Origin: JAAZPT01 sp964544955
GTDB taxonomy: Bacteria; Bacillota; Clostridia; Christensenellales; Aristaeellaceae
NCBI GenBank assembly: GCA_964544955.1
Contig: CAZJEB010000006.1
Coordinates: 19,327 to 83,326, forward strand
DNA length: 64,000 nt
Direction: 5' to 3'
The notes beneath the pieces were generated by a model that saw only the letters and a list, made by a program, of their open reading frames with translations, was not told where the DNA came from and made no database searches. Positions 54,748 to 63,532 of the stretch are shown here, in pieces (positions within the stretch are counted from its first letter, which is position 1; each line of letters opens with the position of its first letter). The position numbers and the translations under genes were made by a program.

Positions 54748-54787
54748 TGTATACATTTTTCTACAAACCCCAACTAGTTGTATACAT
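54748..54787. promoter_or_regulatory. Paired TGTATACAT half-palindromes
   Basis: TGTATACAT occurs at 54748-54756 and again at 54779-54787, 31 bases apart (three helix turns), in the divergent gap between the LUD and cstA genes. Looks like a regulator site; the protein is not known. Confidence 0.5.
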
Positions 54788-54941
54788 GATTTTGCATAAT
54801 ATACTAAAAGTTGATATTTATAAATTAAGTGCAGCAGAGGCATTTATAATATTATTTAGGTTTTTGGGGAATTTTTTGGAGGCTTACGCATAAAAAGGCT
54901 AAAAATAAATATGTATTAATATAACAAAAAACATATAAGTA

Positions 54942-54970
54942 TTTACATTTGTAAAAAAAGGTGTTAATAT
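54942..54970 (+). promoter_or_regulatory. cstA promoter
   Basis: TTTACA, a 17-base spacer and TAATAT, 42 bases before the ATG. Confidence 0.65.
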
Positions 54971-55011
54971 ATATCCATACAAAAAACTTAATAGTTTTAA
55001 AGGAGGATACT

Positions 55012-56532
55012 ATGGTATTATTTTTGGTAGGCTTGCTAATACTTGTTGTTGGTGGATTCTTCTACGGAAAATTCTGTGAAAAAGTATTTGGGCCTGATGA
55101 TAGGAAAACTCCCGCCTATGGAAAGCAAGACGGAGTAGACTATGTTCCAATGAAAACCTGGAGGAACACATTTATTAACCTGTTAAACATTGCGGGCACA
55201 GGGCCAATTTTAGGGCCAATTCAAGGTATATTGTTTGGGCCTATCGCATTTATTACAATACCCCTTGGCTGCGTTTTAGCAGGATCGTTACACGACTACT
55301 TTAATGGTATGATTTGTACCCGTAACGGCGGTGCACAAATGCCCAAGGTAGTTACAAAGTACTTAGGTAAATCAACAAAGACCCTTTATTTGATATTTTC
55401 GAGCATACTACTTTTGTTGGTTGGTGTAGTTTTCACTTATACCCCTGGTAACTTAATTGTTAATGACATTTTAGGCATTAAACCTGACCCAAGTAGCTGG
55501 GTATTATGGTTAGTATATGGCTTAATTTTCATTTACTACATACTTGCAACAGTATTCCCTATCGATACAATTATCGGTAAAATTTACCCAATATTTGGTG
55601 CTTTCTTAGTAGTTAGTGCTATTGGCGTATTGATTGGCGTATTGTTCACAGGCGGCGCTGACCTAAACGGTATTACAGACGTATTAATGCAAGAAGGTGC
55701 TGAAATACCTTTCGTTGGTGGTTTAGTAGGCCATTATCAAGGTATTCCATTTATTCCTGTATTCTTTATTACAGTTGCTTGCGGCATAATGAGTGGTTTC
55801 CACGGCTCACAAACAAGCTTAATTAGCCGTACAATCGAAAACGAAAAACAAGGCAGAATGGTATTCTTCAACTCCATGCTTATGGAAGGCGCTATCGCTA
55901 TGATATGGGCAGCAGGCGCAATGGTACTATTCAACCGTGGCACAGCTTTAAACACAAACAGCACATTGATGGTTGGTATTATATCCAAGGGCTTTATGGG
56001 TAACTTTGGTGGCTTGTTAGCAATTATTGGCGTTATAGTATTACCTATTACAAGTGGTGATACAGCATTCCGTTCATTGCGTTTACAAATAGCTGAAACT
56101 TTCCATATAGACCAAAAATCATCCGCAAAACGTATGGGCTTAGCAGCAGCATTGTTCGTACCTGCATTAGCAATATTGATATTTGCTGTTACAAACGCAA
56201 ACGGCTTCAATATTTTATGGAGATACTTTGGTTGGGCTAACCAAACATTAGCAATATTTGCACTAGGTATGATAACAGTTTATATTTACACCCATAAAAA
56301 GGGTAACTACTACTTAATGAGCTTTATACCTGCATTATTCTACATGTTTATTATTAGTAGCTTTATACTACATGCAGACATTGGCTTCAACTTAGATAAA
56401 TTATTTGGCCTAGGCACAAATGATTACACAGTAAGCTACATTGTAGGCGTAGTTCTAACAGCATTATATGGTTATGCAATTTGGGTGCGTATGCATACAA
56501 AGAAAGAAGACCTAACCACATTTGACGTTTAA
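55012..56532 (+). CDS. cstA: Carbon starvation protein A family transporter
   Basis: 506 residues from the ATG at 55012 (AGGAGG 6 bases upstream). About fourteen membrane helices. Family text near the N-terminus: GKFCEKVFGPDDRKTPA, DGVDYVPMKTWR, NIAGTGPILGPIQG and GSLHDYFNGM. CstA proteins import pyruvate or peptides in starvation. Opposite to the LUD gene; the pair may be co-regulated in organic-acid use. Confidence 0.92.
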   Translation: MVLFLVGLLILVVGGFFYGKFCEKVFGPDDRKTPAYGKQDGVDYVPMKTWRNTFINLLNIAGTGPILGPIQGILFGPIAFITIPLGCVLAGSLHDYFNGMICTRNGGAQMPKVVTKYLGKSTKTLYLIFSSILLLLVGVVFTYTPGNLIVNDILGIKPDPSSWVLWLVYGLIFIYYILATVFPIDTIIGKIYPIFGAFLVVSAIGVLIGVLFTGGADLNGITDVLMQEGAEIPFVGGLVGHYQGIPFIPVFFITVACGIMSGFHGSQTSLISRTIENEKQGRMVFFNSMLMEGAIAMIWAAGAMVLFNRGTALNTNSTLMVGIISKGFMGNFGGLLAIIGVIVLPITSGDTAFRSLRLQIAETFHIDQKSSAKRMGLAAALFVPALAILIFAVTNANGFNILWRYFGWANQTLAIFALGMITVYIYTHKKGNYYLMSFIPALFYMFIISSFILHADIGFNLDKLFGLGTNDYTVSYIVGVVLTALYGYAIWVRMHTKKEDLTTFDV

Positions 56533-56541
56533 TAATTTTTA

Positions 56542-56572
56542 AAGGGGATCCTGAAAAGGGTCCCTTTTTTGT
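56542..56572 (+). terminator. Rho-independent terminator
   Basis: AAAGGG(G)A/TCCCTTT stem followed by six T residues. Confidence 0.75.
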
Positions 56573-56609
56573 TTGGGTGGCCAAAGGTGAATTGTAATGC
56601 GATACTGGA

Positions 56610-57170
56610 TTTTTCGCTCTTTGGTATGAGGTATGAGGTATGAAGTATGAGGTGTTGATCAAATTCCTTCGGAATTTGTATTTTATGAATACCTTGGGTT
56701 TTGTAGGGATTGGCTTGTAAAGCATAGGAGTGGGGGCGAGGCGTCTTGAGGCGAAGCAAGTGAGTGAGTACAAAAGGCGAAGCCTTTTACGGAGCGAACG
56801 CACCCAGCGATTAAGCAAAGCTTAATTGATGGGAGTAAAGTAGGCGAAGCAAGTGAGTGAGTACAAAAGGCGAAGCCTTTTACGGAACGAACGCACCCAG
56901 CGATTGACCGTAAGGGCAATTGATGGGCGTAAAGAGGTATGAGGTGATGTGCAAACTCCTAACGGCGTTTATTATAAAAGCAATGTACGATAAAAAATTA
57001 TTAACTATTTTTAAACGTTTATTTTTTAAGATTGTTTTTTTATTTTTACCCCACAGTATTAATATAACATACAGCAATTTTTGAAAGTGCGATTTTTGTG
57101 ATTTTATTATAGGTTGTAATGGGCTTAGAGTATGCGTTTAAGGGTTGATAGAAGTTTTTTGTGGGGGATG
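56610..57170 (-). repeat. Dispersed repeat array: A(short)-D plus tandem A-A-D-C
   Basis: First a short A (AAATTCC/GGAATTT) with a D. Then two A cores in tandem (about 56752-56835 and 56838-56930), the left with ATTAAGC/GCTTAAT and the right with ATTGACC/GGGCAAT, so neither is a simple copy of the other. Then AAACTCC, D (56970-57045) and C (57047-57170) with TGTTATATT on the minus strand. Confidence 0.85.
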
Positions 57171-57282
57171 AAATGTTGATGGTTTTGCCTTATGAAGCGA
57201 CGGGCTCGGCGCTGATTAGGGTGAGATATATAATATTATTATATTAAATTGTAATTAAAAGCTTTTTGGTTTGTAATTATGG

Positions 57283-57415
57283 GCTCCGCAAACATTCTCG
57301 CTCAACGCTTCCGTTTGCTATCTTGTAGCCATTATTTAAGGCTATCGTCTTTTTTTCAGGGGTTCCAACCCCTATCCCGCAAGGGCGTGACGCCCCTATT
57401 CCCCCACATTTACCT
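57283..57415 (+). repeat. Dispersed repeat, module B upstream of nrdB
   Basis: B with GCAAAC/GTTTGC, AAGG/TCTT, GGGGTT/AACCCC and GGGCGT/ACGCCC. No C or D is attached. The nrdB promoter lies between this and the gene. Confidence 0.8.
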
Positions 57416-57452
57416 TTTTCCCTAAAACGGTTTAAAAAATATAAAAATCTAG

Positions 57453-57458
57453 TATAAT
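57453..57458 (+). promoter_or_regulatory. -10 element of the nrdB promoter
   Basis: Perfect TATAAT 30 bases before the ATG; a weak TTTAAA -35 lies 16-17 bases upstream. AAGGAG is 7 bases before the ATG. Confidence 0.6.
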
Positions 57459-57487
57459 ATAGGTAGAATATTTTTTAAGGAGTTATT

Positions 57488-58531
57488 ATGAGTAAAGTTA
57501 CAAAAAGGCCATTATTTAACCCCACTGGTGATATAGAAGTTGAAAAGCGCCGTATGGTTAACGGTAATACCACCAACTTGAACGACTTTAATAATATGCG
57601 CTACCCTTGGGTTAGTGATTGGTATAGGCAGGCCATGAACAACTTTTGGGTGCCTGAAGAAATTAACCTTGGTACAGATAAAAAGCAATACCCCGAGCTT
57701 AGCTTTGAGGAGAAGCGTGCCTATGATAAAACCCTTTCCTTCCTTGTGTTTTTAGATAGTATGCAAACTGCTAACTTACCTGAAGTTGGGGCTTACATCA
57801 CCGCAAATGAAATTAACCTTTGCTTAAGCATACAGGCTTTCCAAGAGGCTTTACATAGCCAAAGTTACAGCTATATGCTTGATACGGTTTGCGACCCACA
57901 ACAGCGTAATGAAATACTTTACCAATGGAAAGATGATGAACATTTATTAAAGCGTAATGAGTTTATAGGTGAGCTTTACAACGATTTCCAAGCTAACAAG
58001 GATATGTTTACCTTTGTTAAAACCTGTGTGGCAAACTACATTTTGGAGGGCGTGTATTTTTACAGTGGCTTTATGGTTTTCTACAACTTTGGCCGCAACA
58101 ACAAAATGCCAGGATCTGCCCAGGAAATACGCTACATAAACCGTGATGAAAACACCCATTTATGGTTGTTCCGCAACATATTGCTTGAACTTAAAAAGGA
58201 AGAACCGGATATGTTCACCCCTGAAAAGGAAGCCGTTTACCGTGATATGATTTATGAGGGTTGCCAACAGGAAATAGCTTGGGGTCATTATGTACTTGGT
58301 GATGATATTCCAGGCCTAACAAAGGATATGATTACCGACTATATTCAATACCTTGGTAACCTACGTTGCACCAACCTTGGCCTTGAGCCCATATATGAGG
58401 GCCATGCCGACGAGCCTGCTAGCATGAAATGGGTTAGCGAGTACAGCAATGCCAACCTTATTAAAACAGACTTCTTTGAAGCAAGAAGCACAGCCTATGC
58501 TAAGAGTAGCGCCTTGGTTGATGACCTATAA
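57488..58531 (+). CDS. nrdB: Class I ribonucleotide reductase beta subunit
   Basis: 347 residues. Metal ligands D90, E120, H123, E187, E221 and H224 have the family spacing (ExxH at 120-123 and 221-224), and Y127, four residues after H123, is in the radical-tyrosine place. So it should carry a functional di-metal/tyrosyl site. It makes the radical used by the alpha subunit to reduce ribonucleotides; the alpha gene is not in the window, which is uncommon. It ends with a bidirectional terminator. Confidence 0.93.
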   Translation: MSKVTKRPLFNPTGDIEVEKRRMVNGNTTNLNDFNNMRYPWVSDWYRQAMNNFWVPEEINLGTDKKQYPELSFEEKRAYDKTLSFLVFLDSMQTANLPEVGAYITANEINLCLSIQAFQEALHSQSYSYMLDTVCDPQQRNEILYQWKDDEHLLKRNEFIGELYNDFQANKDMFTFVKTCVANYILEGVYFYSGFMVFYNFGRNNKMPGSAQEIRYINRDENTHLWLFRNILLELKKEEPDMFTPEKEAVYRDMIYEGCQQEIAWGHYVLGDDIPGLTKDMITDYIQYLGNLRCTNLGLEPIYEGHADEPASMKWVSEYSNANLIKTDFFEARSTAYAKSSALVDDL

Positions 58532-58546
58532 AAAGAAAATCAAACA

Positions 58547-58572
58547 AAAAAGGGAGAAAGCTCTCCCTTTTA
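58547..58572. terminator. Bidirectional terminator
   Basis: AAAAGGGAG/CTCCCTTTT stem with an AAAGCT loop between convergent nrdB and capA. Confidence 0.85.
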
Positions 58573-58583
58573 AATTGCAAATT

Positions 58584-59654
58584 TTATTTATTTTCACTAT
58601 ACACTCTACCATAGGTAAAGCCCTTTTCATCCACAGTAACAGCAAACATAATTCTATTTTTTAGCTTTAATTCCTTACTATTGCTCATATCCTCAATATA
58701 TTTTAATATTTCCTTTGCTTCTTCCTCTTTAGCAAACATGGGTTGATAGTTATTTATGTTTTCATCGCTACTGGGGTGCACAGGTATAATGTTTAAGGCC
58801 TCGCTTTTTAGTTTTCCCTTGTTATCAAAGCTAATGTTTAGGCGGGCGATTATAGCGTCCTTTGCCCTAATGTTAGGGTTACCCCCAAAGGCGAAGTTCC
58901 CTAAGGAGTATACTATATACTTGCCTTTATATTCCTCTATGCGCTGTATTATATGGGGGTGGTGGCCTATAACCACGTCTGCCCCCAAGTCTATCATATC
59001 CTTAGCGGCGTTCTCCTGTAAAAAGTCTATCTTTTTGGAATATTCTGTGCCACCGTGTAGGCTGGCAACAATATAGTTACAACCTTGTTCCTTTAAATGC
59101 TCAAAGCTTTGTTTAAACTCCTTGCGCATTCTGTATTTATCTCCAGTATACACCCCGGTAAAGCCTATTTTTATACCGTCTTTTTCATATATGTATGTAC
59201 TTTGGTGTAGGGGTAATATTGCAAAATAGTTAATATAGTGGCTTTCCAAAGCTTTTAGTGTGGAGTTCATGCCTGCCAAGCCATAATCCATAATATGGTT
59301 ATTGCCTAAAAAAGCAACTTCTATACTATTATCGTTTAGTATTTGAGCGAAGTCCACTGGGGCTCTAAAGTTATAGGTTTTTGGCTGAATATTCCAAGCC
59401 CTATTATATAAAACCCCTTCAAAGTTTATTATTGTTAAATCATCTTCCTCAAAAAAGGCTTTAAAGTTTGCAAAGGGGTAATTATAACCATGCTTTGTTA
59501 TGGCTTGCACAAAGCTGTTAGGCTTATCGTGAGTGTTCTCTTGGCTACCAAGGGTACAATCCCCAGTAAAGCTAAGGCTTATATTTACATCGCTTGCCAA
59601 GGCACTACTTAATGTAAAACATATTATAAATGCTAATGCTAAAAATCTTTTCAA
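58584..59654 (-). CDS. CapA-family secreted metallophosphatase-like protein
   Basis: 356 residues. Signal peptide 1-20. CapA motifs in order: SFTGDCTLG (about 27-35), INFEGVL, LGNNHIMDYG, and VVIGHHPHI, plus SLGNFAFGG. The fold is a calcineurin-like phosphatase used in poly-gamma-glutamate capsule or related envelope polymers. No capB/capC genes are nearby, so the true substrate is unknown. Confidence 0.9.
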   Translation of the reverse strand: MKRFLALAFIICFTLSSALASDVNISLSFTGDCTLGSQENTHDKPNSFVQAITKHGYNYPFANFKAFFEEDDLTIINFEGVLYNRAWNIQPKTYNFRAPVDFAQILNDNSIEVAFLGNNHIMDYGLAGMNSTLKALESHYINYFAILPLHQSTYIYEKDGIKIGFTGVYTGDKYRMRKEFKQSFEHLKEQGCNYIVASLHGGTEYSKKIDFLQENAAKDMIDLGADVVIGHHPHIIQRIEEYKGKYIVYSLGNFAFGGNPNIRAKDAIIARLNISFDNKGKLKSEALNIIPVHPSSDENINNYQPMFAKEEEAKEILKYIEDMSNSKELKLKNRIMFAVTVDEKGFTYGRVYSENK

Positions 59655-59737
59655 AATATCCTCTTAAAAATGTAATGATGCCCTTATATTATATACAATA
59701 ACTTAAAATTTTTAAACTAATAATATTGTTCCAAATA

Positions 59738-59762
59738 AAAAACCCCGCATAGCAGGGTTTAT
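59738..59762 (-). terminator. Terminator of the XRE/DUF2975 unit
   Basis: AAACCC/GGGTTT with a short GCAT-type loop. Read on the minus strand it follows the XRE stop. Confidence 0.7.
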
Positions 59763-59766
59763 AGGT

Positions 59767-59973
59767 TTAATCTTCCTCGTATTCCAGTATATCGCCAGGT
59801 TGGCAGTTAAGCTCCTTGCATATGGCGCTTAATGTGCTAAAGCGAATTGCGCTTATTTTGCCAGTTTTTATGTTGGATAGGTTGGCATTTGTTATGCCCA
59901 CCCTTTGGGCTAAATCGCCCAAGCCGATTTTTCTATCGGCCATCATTCTATCAAGCCTTAATATAATTGCCAT
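59767..59973 (-). CDS. Small XRE-type regulator (YozG-like)
   Basis: 68 residues, all helix-turn-helix: LDRMMADRKIGLGDLAQRVG, then ITNANLSNIKTGKISAIRFS and a CQPGDILEY end. It follows the DUF2975 gene by 12 bases. This XRE/DUF2975 pair is a common two-gene unit in Firmicutes and often acts on membrane stress or competence. Confidence 0.9.
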   Translation of the reverse strand: MAIILRLDRMMADRKIGLGDLAQRVGITNANLSNIKTGKISAIRFSTLSAICKELNCQPGDILEYEED

Positions 59974-59985
59974 TTTGCTACCCCC

Positions 59986-60552
59986 TTATAGTGTTTCGTC
60001 GGATAGTTGTTGAAGTTCGCTGCCATACTCAAATATGTAGGCTAGGAAGTAAATAATTATTGGGAATAATATGGAAGTTAGGCTTATGCTAATGTCTACT
60101 CGGCCTGCTTTCATGGCTACTGTTAAGTATACGGATATTATTATGTTCATTATTGCTATGCCTATGGATTTGTTGGCTATTCCCTTAAGCCTTTTAATTT
60201 GATCAGCGTGGAAAGGGCTAACTCCTTTTGACAAATCCTTGAATATCCCGCTAAGGTCTGCTAACAAAAAGTAAGTAATGGTCAATGTAATTGAAGATAA
60301 TATCAACATTCCAGCAAAGCTCCATGGGTTTAAAACGCTTGCCAAATCAACTTGGGTGCCATTTTCAATAAAAGGCATCGCTTCTAGTGGAGCATTTAGC
60401 GCTATTTTATCTAAACTTAAAAGCCCAGTTACACTTGCAATTCCAGCTATTATTAGCGCTGCTATTACCAACAATAAATTCACCATTAAAATCTTTGTTA
60501 CTATGGCTAATGTGCCAGATACCTTTGTTATTTTCTCTCTTTTAGTGTTCAT
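59986..60552 (-). CDS. DUF2975 membrane protein
   Basis: 188 residues with four membrane helices (about 15-45, 75-100, 130-150, 155-175). The family feature DLSKGVSPFHADQIKRLKGIA lies between helices 2 and 3 (cut: GVSPFHADQIKRL). AAGGAG lies 9 bases before the ATG. Partner of the XRE gene. The long leader contains an (AAC)7 tract. Confidence 0.88.
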   Translation of the reverse strand: MNTKREKITKVSGTLAIVTKILMVNLLLVIAALIIAGIASVTGLLSLDKIALNAPLEAMPFIENGTQVDLASVLNPWSFAGMLILSSITLTITYFLLADLSGIFKDLSKGVSPFHADQIKRLKGIANKSIGIAIMNIIISVYLTVAMKAGRVDISISLTSILFPIIIYFLAYIFEYGSELQQLSDETL

Positions 60553-60573
60553 TTTTCTTTCTCCTTTTTTTGT

Positions 60574-60594
60574 GTTGTTGTTGTTGTTGTTGTT
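60574..60594 (-). repeat. (AAC)7 / (GTT)7 microsatellite in the DUF2975 leader
   Basis: Seven pure trinucleotides between the promoter and the ribosome binding site of the minus-strand unit. Length changes would shift the leader, not the frame. Confidence 0.85.
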
Positions 60595-60617
60595 GTGTTT
60601 TTCTCTTTCGCGGTTTT

Positions 60618-60646
60618 ATATTAACATATATGTTTTTGATTGTCAA
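60618..60646 (-). promoter_or_regulatory. Promoter P1 of the DUF2975/XRE unit
   Basis: TTGACA, 17 bases, TAATAT on the minus strand. Confidence 0.7.
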
Positions 60647-60720
60647 CAATAATTTATTGATAAAAGATAAAAATATTTTGAATTAAGATATATTTTTGTC
60701 GTTTCCCTGTTGACAACTTA

Positions 60721-60749
60721 ATAATAGCATAGGTGTTTTTATTTGTCAA
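60721..60749 (-). promoter_or_regulatory. Promoter P2 of the DUF2975/XRE unit
   Basis: TTGACA, 17 bases, TATTAT on the minus strand. It resembles P1 in its spacer (AAAAACA, then CTATG or ATATG before the -10), so it may be a duplicate. Confidence 0.6.
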
Positions 60750-60950
60750 CACATTTTTATTGAAAAACAATAAATATTTTTTAAATTGCGATAATTATAT
60801 TCTTGAATTCAATAAATAGATTATATTTGTTAGTGTTGTGTTGGTATATTTTTACCTATATATAATGAAGGAATACGATTCTAAAATTTGATAATGGGTA
60901 AAAAATTTAATATAATATAATTAGTATTCCTTTTATATAAGGAGGATAAT

Positions 60951-61514
60951 ATGAAATTATTTGATAAAATAGTTTATTACATAATATGCGGTGTACTTAG
61001 TTTGATTATAATGTTCCCCCTATTATTGTTTGCAGGTGTTGGGGTTGAAGGAAGCGTTATTTTAGCGCTTTTTATTGGCTTGGGTTTAGCGGTGATTATA
61101 GGAAACAGTATTATGGGGAAAAATAACTCCAACAGAAATAGCTCCACCTATACAACATATGATGATTATAGTGGGCGTACATCATATAAGGATTATGGTA
61201 GGCGCACAAGATATAATGATTATAAAAGGCGTAAAGAGCTTAGGGATGATGATAGATACTCAAAACGTAAGTCCAATTGGGATGATAATGCCTATTATGA
61301 TGGATATTATGATGCTATGGATGATGGGGAGGATGGCTATGGTGGTGGTGATTATATACCCACCCCAGCATACAGAAAACCCTTGTTAAAGTATAAAAAT
61401 CCGCCAAAAACCTATGCGGAGGAAAGGGCGAGGCGTAACGCGGAAAAAAGCGCTAGGTATAACCGCTATGAAGCCGCCTATGATGAGGGCTATGAAGACG
61501 GTATGGATGATTGA
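60951..61514 (+). CDS. Small membrane protein with Tyr/Asp/Arg-rich cytoplasmic tail
   Basis: 187 residues. Two membrane helices (about 6-30, 33-52), then a low-complexity tail rich in Tyr, Asp, Arg and Lys (DDYSGRTSYKDYGRRTRYNDY-like, cut) and a helical RARRNAEKSARYN end with DEGYEDGMDD. Not recognised. GGAGG lies 7 bases before the ATG. Confidence 0.7.
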   Translation: MKLFDKIVYYIICGVLSLIIMFPLLLFAGVGVEGSVILALFIGLGLAVIIGNSIMGKNNSNRNSSTYTTYDDYSGRTSYKDYGRRTRYNDYKRRKELRDDDRYSKRKSNWDDNAYYDGYYDAMDDGEDGYGGGDYIPTPAYRKPLLKYKNPPKTYAEERARRNAEKSARYNRYEAAYDEGYEDGMDD

Positions 61515-61540
61515 TATAAATATATATTACTTCTATTATA

Positions 61541-61696
61541 TTGTTTGTAATTGGGGTACAAATATATAAGGGCAAAACATCCCTTGTGCATGAATACCAT
61601 AGAAAACATGTAAAGGATAATGTGGGTTATGGTAAGAAGCGTTTTGCCAAGTACCTTTTCTTATTTATTGACGCTTTAATCTTGAAAATTGAGTAA
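61541..61696 (+). pseudogene. Fragment of a small membrane protein
   Basis: A 51-codon frame from a TTG: FVIGVQIYKGKTSLVHEYHR, then VKDNVGYGKKRFAKYL. It resembles part of short Firmicutes membrane proteins with I-x-K-G-K-x-x-L-x-H-x-Y-H. No ribosome binding site or ATG; the start is lost. Low certainty. Confidence 0.35.
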
Positions 61697-61762
61697 CAAA
61701 AAACAGCAAACCTATTTTGATTTACTGTTTCATATGCAATATTTATTAATTCGTTAGTTTAT

Positions 61763-62446
61763 TTAATTTTTGTTTTTCAATTTTTTAATACTATTATCTA
61801 AACTTTTCTGGAGTTCCAAATTTTTATAGAAAATCTCATCATAAACACTATTGATAATTTTTGCTAAAATATCAGGCTTATCAATATTTACTTCGTGGTT
61901 TGCACCATCAACAAATTTAAGACTTGATAAAACTAATAATTCATTCAACCTTACTGCTGCTTTCATATTTACCTTATCTTTTTTCCCACAAACTATATAA
62001 ACAGGGCAAGATATATTTTTAATTCTATCACTATAATCAAGGCTTCCAATAGATGATGATATAGATATCATATTATTCTTTGATAACCCAGATTTCAAGA
62101 ATAATCTATTTGGCATTAATCTAAAAAATAAATTTTGAACATCGATAAGCATTTTTGGTATTTTATATTGTGGTGCTATAAGTATCAACGCTGCTATTTT
62201 CTCTGGTTGCCGGAAATACAATTCAAGACCTAACACAGCTCCAAGACTTAATCCACAAATTATTATAGGGCTACTCTCCTCAATTATTTTCAACTCTAAT
62301 TTATCAGCCATATAGTCAAAAGTTGGATTGTTTTCTAAATCAAAAGTTAAATCAGGGCATTCAATATCATTGCATTTAAGATGTTGAATTGTTTTATCCC
62401 ATGCTTGTTTTTGTTGACCAAGCCCATGTAAAAATAACATTTTCAT
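61763..62446 (-). CDS. Alpha/beta-hydrolase
   Basis: 227 residues. HGLGQQ oxyanion part (6-11), nucleophile Ser in GLSLGA (about 69), Asp in CGKKDKVN (about 176) and His in GANHEVN (about 201). All triad members are present. Substrate unknown. It follows the HAAS gene by 5 bases, so it belongs to the PadR unit. Confidence 0.88.
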   Translation of the reverse strand: MKMLFLHGLGQQKQAWDKTIQHLKCNDIECPDLTFDLENNPTFDYMADKLELKIIEESSPIIICGLSLGAVLGLELYFRQPEKIAALILIAPQYKIPKMLIDVQNLFFRLMPNRLFLKSGLSKNNMISISSSIGSLDYSDRIKNISCPVYIVCGKKDKVNMKAAVRLNELLVLSSLKFVDGANHEVNIDKPDILAKIINSVYDEIFYKNLELQKSLDNSIKKLKNKN

Positions 62447-62451
62447 TTTTC

Positions 62452-63033
62452 TTATTCAACCCCATGATTTAATTTCCACTTTTGTGTTTTTAAAAATTTA
62501 ATAATCCTAATTGTTCCTTTCCAGCATAGCATACCTAATATAAAGAATATAATAGCTATTATTAAACCCACAATCAAAGCAGTAATACCCTTTAATTCAT
62601 ACATAAAAAACACAAATTTCAAATTGTCAATGAAAGAAATATGAACAATTCCTTTTAACATTCCCATTAATCCCGCTAAAATACTAATAACACTCGAAAC
62701 GAAAAAAGAAATTGCAATAACTGCTAAAGTTGGAATAATTGATATCCATGTTAGAGAAGCATATGAATAAAAGCTTAACACCATCATGATTTTTTTCAAA
62801 GAAAATCCTTGTTTTTTAATAATAGATTCTCCTATATAATTCATTGCTAATTCTTTAGGACTATCCAATTCATCTATAATGGATTCTGCTGTTTGACCAT
62901 TTTTTAAGCGTTCATAAAATGTACTTTTTAATTCACTTAAAATATCTGTCTTTTCCGAAATGGGTATATATCCAAGATACGAATCTACTTGCGATAAATA
63001 TTTTTCCAATTGTTTATTTTGTTCTCTATCCAT
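62452..63033 (-). CDS. HAAS-domain (DUF1700-like) membrane protein
   Basis: 193 residues. N-terminal helical HAAS-like domain (about 1-75: LEKYLSQVDSYLGYIP, DSPKELAMNYIGE), then three membrane segments (about 85-110, 115-140, 150-175) and a basic tail. Such proteins are mostly paired with PadR regulators, as here (6 bases apart), and act in envelope-stress sensing. Confidence 0.88.
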   Translation of the reverse strand: MDREQNKQLEKYLSQVDSYLGYIPISEKTDILSELKSTFYERLKNGQTAESIIDELDSPKELAMNYIGESIIKKQGFSLKKIMMVLSFYSYASLTWISIIPTLAVIAISFFVSSVISILAGLMGMLKGIVHISFIDNLKFVFFMYELKGITALIVGLIIAIIFFILGMLCWKGTIRIIKFLKTQKWKLNHGVE

Positions 63034-63039
63034 AATATT

Positions 63040-63396
63040 TTATCCCTTTCTCAACTCAGAAATACTTTTGACAAGCATTGCCCAATCATTATCTAATTGT
63101 TTAAGATAAGAAAGCCCTTTCGCAGTAATTCTATAATATTTTCTTGCTGGTATTCCTTCTCCTAAATTTTCCCAATACGATTCGAGATATTCGTTCTTTA
63201 AAAGTCTGCGTAACAAAGGATAGATAGTGCTCTCCTTTGTTTTTAACATATAATAGTGGTCTAATGTTTGAATCAATTCATAACCATATCTATCATTATT
63301 TTGCATCAATAGCATAATTACATATTCTAATGTACCTCGTTTGATCTGTGATACCCATTCTTCATTCATTTCTATGTTCCATTCCTCTATTTTCAT
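63040..63396 (-). CDS. PadR-family transcriptional regulator
   Basis: 118 residues; the ATG at 63369 (MNEEWVSQIKRGTLEY) is an equally good start and fits the family better. Winged helix: RGTLEYVIMLLM, YGYELIQTLD, ESTIYPLLRRLLKNEYLES and ARKYYRITAKGLSYL (cut). First gene of the PadR-HAAS-hydrolase unit. The promoter overlaps an ATGT-type inverted repeat, so it likely represses itself. Confidence 0.92.
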   Translation of the reverse strand: MKIEEWNIEMNEEWVSQIKRGTLEYVIMLLMQNNDRYGYELIQTLDHYYMLKTKESTIYPLLRRLLKNEYLESYWENLGEGIPARKYYRITAKGLSYLKQLDNDWAMLVKSISELRKG

Positions 63397-63425
63397 TAAA
63401 GATATATGACATCTAAATTATATAC

Positions 63426-63453
63426 ATCATACCACATAGTATATATGTGTCAA
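63426..63453 (-). promoter_or_regulatory. PadR-unit promoter with operator
   Basis: Minus strand: TTGACA, 16 bases, TATGAT. The spacer holds ACATATATACTATGT, an inverted repeat of the ATGT/ACAT type used by PadR proteins. Confidence 0.65.
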
Positions 63454-63532
63454 TATGTATATCATCTTAATTTAATTTGTCGCTTAATAACCGTATATAC
63501 CATTCCATGAAGTATCAACTTCTTATTTATAT

